A stretch of DNA of 64,000 nt from Streptomyces sp. CB01373 (GTDB lineage: Bacteria; Actinomycetota; Actinomycetes; Streptomycetales; Streptomycetaceae): NCBI RefSeq assembly GCF_002803075.1, contig NZ_NNBK01000009.1:245501-309500 (forward strand), in the 5' to 3' direction. Within the stretch, counting starts at the first letter, position 1. Every line of letters starts with the position of its first letter. This document shows, piece by piece, positions 56,126 to 64,000 of this stretch. A program made the translations under genes and the position numbers. Under the pieces are notes generated by a model. The model saw only the letters and a program-made list of their open reading frames with translations, made no database searches and had not been told where the DNA came from.

Positions 56126-56815
56126 TCAGCTCGGTCCGGCCTTGTAACCGACACCGCGGACGGTCACCACGATCTCCGGCTTCTCCGGGTCCTTCTCGAC
56201 CTTGGAGCGCAGCCGCTGGACGTGCACGTTGACCAGGCGGGTGTCGGCCGCGTGCCGGTAGCCCCAGACCTGCTCCAGGAGCACCTCCCGGGTGAACACC
56301 TGCCACGGCTTGCGGGCCAGCGCGACCAGCAGGTCGAACTCCAGCGGCGTCAGCGCGATCGACTGCCCGTCCCGCTTCACGGAGTGTCCCGCGACGTCGA
56401 TGACGAGGTCGCCGATGGCGAGCTGCTCCGGCGCGGGCTCCTCCGACCTGCGCAGCCGCGCCCGGATACGGGCCACGAGCTCCTTCGGCTTGAACGGCTT
56501 CACGATGTAGTCGTCGGCGCCCGACTCCAGGCCCACGACGACGTCCACCGTGTCGCTCTTGGCCGTCAGCATCACGATCGGCACTCCGGATTCCGCCCTG
56601 ATCAGGCGGCACACCTCGATGCCGTCACGGCCGGGCAGCATCAGGTCGAGCAGGACCAGATCAGGCTTGGCCTCGCGGAAGGCGGCCAGCGCCTTGTCGC
56701 CGTCGGCCACGAAAGACGGCTCAAAACCTTCACCACGCAGCACGATCCCGAGCATCTCGGCCAGTGCGGTGTCGTCGTCGACGACAAGGACTCGTCCCTT
56801 CATAAACGACATCAT
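56126..56815 (-). CDS. mtrA: OmpR-family response regulator MtrA
   Basis: This is a 229-residue protein. The receiver domain has DDD at 13-15, phospho-acceptor Asp57 and Lys in YIVKPFKPKEL. The C-terminal OmpR winged helix has PLEFDLLVALARKPWQVFTREVL, RLVNVHVQRLRSKVE and VRGVGYKAG. The first ATG (56815) gives the usual length, though ATG 56803 (MKGRVL) is possible. It heads the mtrA-mtrB-lpqB operon. Confidence 0.96.
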   Translation of the reverse strand: MMSFMKGRVLVVDDDTALAEMLGIVLRGEGFEPSFVADGDKALAAFREAKPDLVLLDLMLPGRDGIEVCRLIRAESGVPIVMLTAKSDTVDVVVGLESGADDYIVKPFKPKELVARIRARLRRSEEPAPEQLAIGDLVIDVAGHSVKRDGQSIALTPLEFDLLVALARKPWQVFTREVLLEQVWGYRHAADTRLVNVHVQRLRSKVEKDPEKPEIVVTVRGVGYKAGPS

Positions 56816-56936
56816 CCCATTCTCGTAACGGTGGCGAAGATCCAGGTGAGAGAGCTCACTGGCCTGTGACGATAGTCGTACGGAGCCGTCACTGTCTGCC
56901 TCCGGTCCGAGAACCCCGAGAACAGGGTGCCGGTGC

Positions 56937-58079
56937 TCAGTCGGTGGAGGTCCCCCGCGACCTGGTGCACAGTTCGGCCAGGCCCTTGGCGGTCACCGGC
57001 GAGACGGCGCCCTCCTCGGTCACGATCGCCGTCACCAGCTCAGGCGGGGTCACGTCGAACGCCGGGTTGTAGGCCTGGGTGCCCAGCGGCGCGACCGGGA
57101 GACCGCCGCCGGCTCCCGTCACCGGCACCTGGGGCGCGATGAACTCGGTCACCTCGTACCCAGGTCGCTGCTCGACCTCGATCGCCCCGCCGTCCGGGGT
57201 CGCCTGGTCCACCGTCGTCACCGGGGCCACCACGATGAACGGCACGTGGTGATAGCGCGCGAGCACCGCGAGCGGATAGCTGCCCACCTTGTTCGCCACC
57301 GAGCCGTCGGCGGCGATACGGTCCGCGCCGATCAGCACCGCGTCCACCTCACCTGCCGCGAACAGCGAGCCCGCCGCGTTGTCGGTGAGCAGCGTGTACG
57401 CCATGTCGTTGCGGGCCGCCTCGTACGCCGTCAGCCGGGCGCCCTGAAGCAACGGCCGGGTCTCGTCCACCCACAGCCGCCGCAGCCGTCCCGCGCGATG
57501 AGCCGCGAGTGCCACCGCGAACGCCGTGCCCTCCCCGCCCGAGATCAGCGACCCGGTGTTGCAGTGGGTGAGGACGCGGTGCCCGCCGCCGGGCAGCAGC
57601 TCGTCCAGCAGCGCCAGCCCGTGCTCGGCCATCCGGGCACTGGCCCGGGCGTCCTCCTGGTGCAGCTGCCGTGCCGCAGCGAGCGCCGCCGAGGCGGCCT
57701 GCCGGGAGTCCCCGGTCCTGGCGAGCGCCGCCTGATGGGCGGACCGCGCCCGGCGCACGCCGACAGAGAGGTTCACGGCCGTGGGCCGGGCGGCCGCCAG
57801 CGCGGTCGCGGCCTCGTCCACGTCGAAGCCGCGCGCGGCGGCGAGCGCGACGCCGTACGCCCCGGCGATGCCGAGCACCGGCGCCCCGCGCACGGCCAGC
57901 GACCGGATCGCCTCCACCAGCGCGGGCGCGTCCGTACACACCAGCTCGACCTCCTCTGCGGGAAGCCTGGTCTGGTCGAGAAGGACCAGCACCGGCCCCT
58001 CGGGGGGCTCTTCCCAGCGGATCGCCGAGGTTCCGACCGCCTGGTCGTCCTCGCGGGTCTGCGCGTACTGATCAGCCAT
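56937..58079 (-). CDS. mtnA: S-methyl-5-thioribose-1-phosphate isomerase
   Basis: This is a 380-residue protein. RSLAVRGAPVLGIAGAYGVALA (substrate loop), THCNTGSLISGGEGTAF with the catalytic Cys, and IGADRIAADGSVANKVGSYPLAVLA with the catalytic Asp identify the enzyme. It isomerises methylthioribose-1-phosphate to the ribulose form in methionine salvage. It differs from the common CNAGALAT motif (CNTGSLIS here), a variation to note but within the fold. The ATG at 58079 gives normal length. The rest of the salvage pathway is not in this window. Confidence 0.92.
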   Translation of the reverse strand: MADQYAQTREDDQAVGTSAIRWEEPPEGPVLVLLDQTRLPAEEVELVCTDAPALVEAIRSLAVRGAPVLGIAGAYGVALAAARGFDVDEAATALAAARPTAVNLSVGVRRARSAHQAALARTGDSRQAASAALAAARQLHQEDARASARMAEHGLALLDELLPGGGHRVLTHCNTGSLISGGEGTAFAVALAAHRAGRLRRLWVDETRPLLQGARLTAYEAARNDMAYTLLTDNAAGSLFAAGEVDAVLIGADRIAADGSVANKVGSYPLAVLARYHHVPFIVVAPVTTVDQATPDGGAIEVEQRPGYEVTEFIAPQVPVTGAGGGLPVAPLGTQAYNPAFDVTPPELVTAIVTEEGAVSPVTAKGLAELCTRSRGTSTD

Positions 58080-58219
58080 GTCGTCAGTCTGCCCCGTATC
58101 CGGCAGACAATTGAAGGTACGCAGCCGCCACCACCGCCGGTCGCCCGAAGTCCACCCCATGGCACGATGGCAGCCGACCTGCCGCCGCGACGGCGGACGG
58201 GCACCGTGAAGGAGCGACG

Positions 58220-59620
58220 ATGACTGACACTCCGGGCTGGGCCTCGCCCGGATCCGCCCCGTCCGACGGGCAGGAGAGCGGTACCTCCGGACCTGCCGAC
58301 GCCGCCGCCCGCCCCGACCCCGCCCCGCCCGCGGACTCGTCGGGCGAGCAGCCGCAGAGCCCCGGCGTGAAGTGGTCCAAGGAGCAGCCGGCGCCGGGCC
58401 AGTGGTCCGCGCCCACGGGAGCCCCGGCCCCCGGCCAGGCACCACCGCCCCCCGCCGGCACCGGCTGGGGCGGACAGCCCCCGACCGGCCACGGCCCCGG
58501 CGGACAGGGCCCCGGCGGGTATGGCCCGGGAGGCTACGGCACCCCCGGTTACGGAGGCCCCGGAAGCTACGGCGCTCCCGGTTACGGACCCGGTGGCTAC
58601 GGCGCCTGGGGTGCCGGCTGGGGCGGCCCGCCCCCCGCCGCCAAGCCCGGCGTGATCCCGCTGCGCCCGCTGGGCGTGGGCGAGATCCTCGACGGCACGG
58701 TGTCCACCATGCGCACCCACTGGCGCACCGTCCTGGGCATCACCCTGGCCGTCGCGGTCTTCTCCCAGATCATCGTCATTCTGATGCAACGCCTGGTCGT
58801 CGACAGCACCACGAGCAGCCAGGTCCTCAGCGACCCGAACGCCACCGCCGAAGAAGTCGGCCGCGCCATGGGCGACACCATGCTCGGTTCCGGCGCCGTC
58901 TTCATCGTCTCCCTGGTCTCCACCGTCATCGCCACCGCGCTGCTCACGACGGTCACCAGCCGTGCGGTCCTCGGCAAGCCGGTCACCACCGCGGAGGCCT
59001 GGCGGGACGCCCGTCCCCAGGTGCTCAAGCTGTTCGGGCTGGTCTTCCTGCTGATGGTCATCTGCCTCGGCGTCATCGCCCTCGGCACGCTGCCCGGCGT
59101 CCTCGTCGCCACCACGGGTTCGCCCGTGGGCGGCATAGTACTGGCCGTCGCAGGCGGCCTGGCCGCCTGCGTGCCCGCACTGTGGCTGGCAGTCCGCTTC
59201 TCGCTCGCCTCGCCCGCCCTGATGCTGGAGAAGCAGGGCATCGGCAAGTCGATGAGCCGCTCCGCCAAGCTGATCCGCGGCTCGTGGTGGCGCGTCTTCG
59301 GCATTCAGCTCCTGGCGGGACTCATCGCGGGCATCGTCTCCGCGATCATCGCCATTCCCTTCCTCGCTCTCGCGGTGGCCTTCGGCGGGGGCGGCATGAC
59401 CAGCATGCTCAACGGCCCCCCGCACATCGGCTGGGCCTACCTGATCATCACCGGGATCGGGGCCGTGATCGGCTCCACGCTCACCTTCCCGATCACGGCC
59501 GGCGTCACCGTGCTGCTCTACATCGATCTGCGCATCCGCCGCGAGGCCCTCGACCTGGACCTGGCCCGGGCCGCCGGCGTGCAGGGCCACGGCGCCGACG
59601 CACCAGCCTCCGGGAGCTGA
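58220..59620 (+). CDS. Gly/Tyr/Pro-rich N-terminal, polytopic membrane protein
   Basis: This is a 466-residue protein. The first 145 residues are Pro/Gly-rich with GYGPGGYG-type repeats and no predicted fold. Residues 146-455 form about six TM helices with PLGVGEILDGTVSTMRTHWRTV, the pattern usually annotated as a glycerophosphoryl diester phosphodiesterase membrane domain. No catalytic residues of that enzyme are present. The ATG follows AAGGAGCGACG. It heads a five-gene operon with the MoxR ATPase. Confidence 0.82.
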   Translation: MTDTPGWASPGSAPSDGQESGTSGPADAAARPDPAPPADSSGEQPQSPGVKWSKEQPAPGQWSAPTGAPAPGQAPPPPAGTGWGGQPPTGHGPGGQGPGGYGPGGYGTPGYGGPGSYGAPGYGPGGYGAWGAGWGGPPPAAKPGVIPLRPLGVGEILDGTVSTMRTHWRTVLGITLAVAVFSQIIVILMQRLVVDSTTSSQVLSDPNATAEEVGRAMGDTMLGSGAVFIVSLVSTVIATALLTTVTSRAVLGKPVTTAEAWRDARPQVLKLFGLVFLLMVICLGVIALGTLPGVLVATTGSPVGGIVLAVAGGLAACVPALWLAVRFSLASPALMLEKQGIGKSMSRSAKLIRGSWWRVFGIQLLAGLIAGIVSAIIAIPFLALAVAFGGGGMTSMLNGPPHIGWAYLIITGIGAVIGSTLTFPITAGVTVLLYIDLRIRREALDLDLARAAGVQGHGADAPASGS

Positions 59621-59624
59621 TGCC

Positions 59625-60392
59625 GTGAGCCTGGCGGGGGGAGTTCTCACAGCACTGCCGGCGTTCCCACGCGCCGTGACCGGAGCCCTGCGGACCGCGC
59701 TGCACGCCCACGCCGCGGTCCTGGCACAGTCGCGCTCCGGAGCCGAACCACCGGTGACCGTCCCACGCGACCCGGCGCGGGAGGCGGCCGGGCGCGAACT
59801 GTCCAAGCCCATGTACCACGAGCACGACCCGGGCCTGCTGGAACGCGCTCTGAACGCCTTCTGGGACTGGCTCGGCAAGCTGTTCGGCTCCGCCTTGGTC
59901 GCCACCCCGGGCGGGGGTGTCGGACTGGTCATCGTCATCGTGGCCGTCCTCGCCGTGCTCGGGGCACTGTGGTGGCGCCTGGGCACCCCGCGCCGCGGAC
60001 CCACGTCCTCCATCACCCTGTTCGACGACCGCCCCCGCAGCGCCGCCGAACACCGCGCCGCCGCCGAGGCGCACGCCGCCCAGGGCCACTGGAACCAGGC
60101 CGTCCAGGAACGCATGCGCGCCATCGTCCGCTCCCTGGAGGAACGAGCCCTGCTCGACATACGCCCAGGCCGCACCGCCGACGAGGCCGCCGACGAGGCC
60201 GGCCGCGCCCTCCCCGCGCACGCCGAACGGCTGCGCGCCGGCGCCCGGGACTTCGACGACGTCACATACGGCGGCCGCAGCGGGACCGACGCGGCGTACC
60301 AGCGCATCGCCGAACTCGACCGCGACCTGGAACGCACCAGGCCCCGGCTCGCCGTCGGCACGGCCGCCGGCTCCCAGGGGGCCGGCGGATGA
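59625..60392 (+). CDS. DUF4129-containing membrane protein
   Basis: This is a 255-residue protein. The N-terminal part outside has a REAAGRELSKPMYHEHDPGLLER segment. A TM helix lies at about 103-122. The cytoplasmic C-terminal DUF4129 has HWNQAVQERMRAIVRSLEERALLD and DDVTYGGRSGTDAAY. DUF4129 is often found with transglutaminase-like and MoxR genes; its role is unknown. The GTG at 59625 lies four bases after the previous stop. Confidence 0.82.
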   Translation: MSLAGGVLTALPAFPRAVTGALRTALHAHAAVLAQSRSGAEPPVTVPRDPAREAAGRELSKPMYHEHDPGLLERALNAFWDWLGKLFGSALVATPGGGVGLVIVIVAVLAVLGALWWRLGTPRRGPTSSITLFDDRPRSAAEHRAAAEAHAAQGHWNQAVQERMRAIVRSLEERALLDIRPGRTADEAADEAGRALPAHAERLRAGARDFDDVTYGGRSGTDAAYQRIAELDRDLERTRPRLAVGTAAGSQGAGG

Positions 60393-61581
60393 CCACCGAG
60401 GCCACGCTCCCGTCCACCTCGGTCTCGCCCACCGGCCGCCAGGTGTGGACCCGCACGCGCGGGATCCTGCTCGCCCTCGTCCTCCTCCTCGCCGCCGGCG
60501 TCGCGATCGCCGCGGTCCAGTCGGGCGCGCAGCACGGCCGCCTGGACCCCCGCTCCGCCGACCCCTACGGCAGCCGCGCCGTCGCCGCGCTCCTCGCCGA
60601 CCGCGGCGTCTCCACACGCGTGATCACCACCCTCGACGAGGCACGCGCGGCCGCCGGCCCCGACACCACCGTGCTGGTCGCCCTTCCCGACCTGCTGACG
60701 GACGCTCAGCAGTCCCGGCTCCGCCAGGCAACCGACGCCTCCGGCGGACGCACTGTCCTCGTCGCCCCCGACTTTCCCTCCGTCAGCGGCCTGGCCCCCG
60801 GCGTCACCGCCGCTCACACGCCCAGCTTCGACACCACGCTCTCCCCGCACTGCCCCCTGCCCGCAGCCCGCCGCGCAGGCGACGCGGACACCGGCGGCGG
60901 CCTCCGCTACGCGACCACCGTCAAGAACGCCGAGGCCTGCTACCCGAGCGGCGGTCTGCCCACCCTGCTGCACATCCCGCAGACCACCAAGGGCGGCGAC
61001 ACCGTCGTCCTCGGCGCCCCCGACATCCTCTACAACAACCGTCTCGCCAAGCAGGGCAACGCCTCGCTCGCCCTGCAACTCCTCGGCTCCCGCCCCCATC
61101 TGGTCTGGTACCTCCCCTCGCTCTCCGACGCCTCCGTCCCCGACACCGGCGAGCGCGGCTTCTTCGAGCTGCTCCCCTCGGGCTGGCTCTGGGGCACCCT
61201 GCAACTCTTCATCGCCGCGGCCCTCGCCGCCCTGTGGCGGGCACGCCGGCTCGGCCCCCTCGTGCCCGAGAGACTCCCCGTGACGATCCGCGCCTCCGAG
61301 ACCGTCGAAGGCCGCGCCCGCCTCTACCGCAAGGCGAACGCCCGCGACCGCGCCGCCACCGCTCTTCGCTCCACCACACGCACCCGCCTGGCCCCCCTCG
61401 TCGGCATCCCCGTCTCCCAGGCGCACACGCCCGAGGCCCTGCTCCCCGCCCTGTCCGACCACCTCCACGGCGAGGGACAGTCCCTGCACGACCTGCTCTT
61501 CGGCCCGCCGCCCGGCGACGACGCGGCCCTCGTCACCCTCGCCGACCGACTCGACGCCCTCGAAAGAGAGGTACGCCGTCC

Positions 61582-61585
<4 letters not shown>
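60389..61585 (+). CDS. DUF4350-containing membrane protein
   Basis: This is a 398-residue protein. TM1 is at about 24-44 and a large outer domain follows (about 45-260; DPYGSRAVAALLADRGVSTRVI, LVALPDLLTDAQQ). TM2 is near 275-292, then a cytoplasmic tail with RLYRKANARDRAATALR. This is the DUF4350 plan. Its ATG overlaps the previous stop (ATGA). Confidence 0.85.
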
Positions 61586-62573
<988 letters not shown>

Positions 62574-62574
<1 letters not shown>

Positions 62575-63884
62575 TGGCTCTCACCGGACGCGCCGCGCTG
62601 CTCGCGGCCCTCGGCTCCCTCCCGGTCGGCATCTGGGATCCGGGCTGGTCGGGCATCCTCGCCGTGAACGCCCCCTTGGCCGTGGCCTGCGCCTGCGACT
62701 ACGCCCTGGCGGCGCCGGTGCGGAACCTCGTCCATACGCGCTCCGGGGACACCTCCGTGCGCCTGGGCGAGAGCGCCGACGTCACTCTCACGGTCACGAA
62801 CCCCTCGCGCCGCCCGCTGCGCGCCCGGCTCCGTGACGCCTGGCCCCCCAGCAGCTGGCAGCAGGGCACCGAGACGGCGGCCTCCAGGCACCGGCTGACC
62901 GTGCCACCGGGCGAACGCCGCCGCGTCACCACCCGCCTGCGCCCCACCCGCCGCGGCGACCGCCAGGCGGACCGCATGACCATCCGGTCCTACGGTCCGC
63001 TCGGGCTCTTCGCCCGCCAGGGCACCCACGAGGTTCCCTGGACGGTACGGGTGCTCCCCCCGTTCACCAGCCGGAAGCACCTGCCGTCGAAGCTCGCGCG
63101 GCTGCGGGAACTCGACGGTCGCACCAGTGTGCTCATGCGCGGAGAGGGAACGGAGTTCGACAGCCTGCGCGAGTACGTCCCCGGCGACGACACCCGCTCC
63201 ATCGACTGGCGCGCCACGGCCCGCCAGTCCGCGGTCGCCGTCCGTACCTGGCGCCCTGAGCGCGACCGGCACATCCTGCTCGTCCTGGACACCGGCCGCA
63301 CCTCGGCGGGCCGGGTGGCCGACGCACCACGCCTGGACGCCTCCATGGACGCCGCCCTGCTCCTCGCGGCCCTCGCCTCCCGCGCCGGCGACCGCGTCGA
63401 CCTGCTGGCCTACGACCGCCGGGTCCGTGCCCTGGTCCAGGGCCGCTCCGCGGGAGATGTCCTGCCGTCACTGGTCGACGCCATGGCGACACTGGAACCC
63501 GAACTCGTCGAGACGGACGCCCGCGGCCTTACGGCCACTGCCCTGCGTACGGCTCCGCGCCGCTCGCTGATCGTGCTCCTGACGAGCCTGGACGCGGCCC
63601 CTGTCGAGGAGGGCCTGCTGCCCGTGCTCCCTCAACTCACCAAGCGCCATACGGTCCTTGTGGCCTCGGTGGCGGATCCGCTGGTGGCACGAATGGCCGG
63701 GGCCCGTGGAAACGTGGACGCGGTCTACGAAGCCGCCGCCGCGGCCCAGGCGCAGACAGAACGCCACCACACCGCGGAGCAACTCCGCCGCCACGGTGTC
63801 ACCGTCGTCGACGCCACGCCGGACGATCTGGCGCCGACGCTGGCAGACGCGTATCTGGCGTTGAAGACGGCGGGAAAGCTTTAG
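62574..63884 (+). CDS. DUF58-domain protein
   Basis: This is a 436-residue protein. Two short N-terminal TM helices (about 5-45) precede a beta domain (RLGESADVTLTVTNPSRRPLRARL) and the DUF58 core with EFDSLREYVPGDDTRSIDWRATAR (about 197-220) and a von Willebrand-A-like fold (LLVLDTGRTSAG). The start overlaps the MoxR stop (TGATG). It is the last gene of the operon before a strong terminator. Confidence 0.92.
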
Positions 63885-63956
63885 AGAAGGAAGGCCGGGA
63901 CGGGGCACGGGGAGCGTGAGTCTCTCCCCAAGCGTCGGTCGGCCGGCCGTAAACGC

Positions 63957-63990
63957 AGAAAACCCCCGTGCCATGGCACGGGGGTTTTCT
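63957..63990. terminator. Perfect palindromic terminator after the MoxR operon
   Basis: A 34-base perfect palindrome (AGAAAACCCCCGTGCCA and its complement) with A and T tracts on both sides can terminate transcription from either side. Confidence 0.88.
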
Positions 63991-64000
63991 CACAATTTGT

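Overview
The window is high-GC DNA from a Streptomyces chromosome (core region). The tmRNA tag reads ANTKRDSSQQAFALAA, the Streptomyces tag. Codons end mostly in G or C, GTG starts are common, and the gene order follows the conserved Streptomyces blocks smpB-ftsX-ftsE-prfB-pkaB-pkaA and secA ... hpf-comF-lpqB-mtrB-mtrA-mtnA. No tRNA, rRNA, CRISPR array, transposase or phage integrase was found. The only clearly accessory material is a broken RHS gene at the left edge, a small toxin-antitoxin-like pair and interspersed palindromic repeats.

Left part (1-8700): a disrupted RHS/YD-repeat gene, an orphan NarL-type histidine kinase, a DUF6247/RelE-like pair, ssrA (tmRNA) with smpB, an S41 protease, ftsX and ftsE, a tiny zinc-ribbon membrane protein, and an LAETG sortase substrate with NETGG repeats.

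Signalling block (8700-17500): prfB, two membrane-anchored Ser/Thr kinases (pkaB, pkaA), and a divergent 1316-residue FHA plus FtsK/SpoIIIE-type ATPase. The FHA protein is a natural candidate reader of kinase phosphorylation. pkaA and the ATPase both carry repeat-derived insertions inside catalytic regions.

Transport and envelope-polymer block (17700-35600): a sugar-type ABC importer (lipoprotein and two permeases, no ATPase gene; the first permease carries a Cna-B-like insertion), two paralogous GT2 plus CDP-glycerol glycerophosphotransferase fusions, two membrane GT-C-like proteins, a GT2 enzyme probably read from a leaderless mRNA, galE, a TetR regulator with a twin operator, a TagG/TagH-like exporter, and a third large membrane protein. 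Together these look like a locus that builds and exports a phosphate-linked, teichoic-acid-like wall glycopolymer. The polymer itself cannot be deduced.

Right part (35700-64000): a giant NAD-glutamate dehydrogenase, a HAD hydrolase, a DUF6912-like protein, an Rv3235-like protein, secA, a GNAT acetyltransferase, an AlkX/YcaQ-like glycosylase, a LuxR-type response regulator, hpf, comF-like, lpqB-mtrB-mtrA, mtnA, and a five-gene operon of membrane proteins with a MoxR ATPase and a DUF58 protein. A perfect palindromic terminator closes the window.

Most genes are ordinary. The points most worth checking are the Cna-B-like domain inside an ABC permease, the paired kinases beside an FHA-ATPase with a recent repeat expansion in its motor domain, an interspersed repeat captured in frame in the pkaA kinase fold, the twin TetR operator over a leaderless tetR promoter, and two perfect DnaA boxes upstream of comF.
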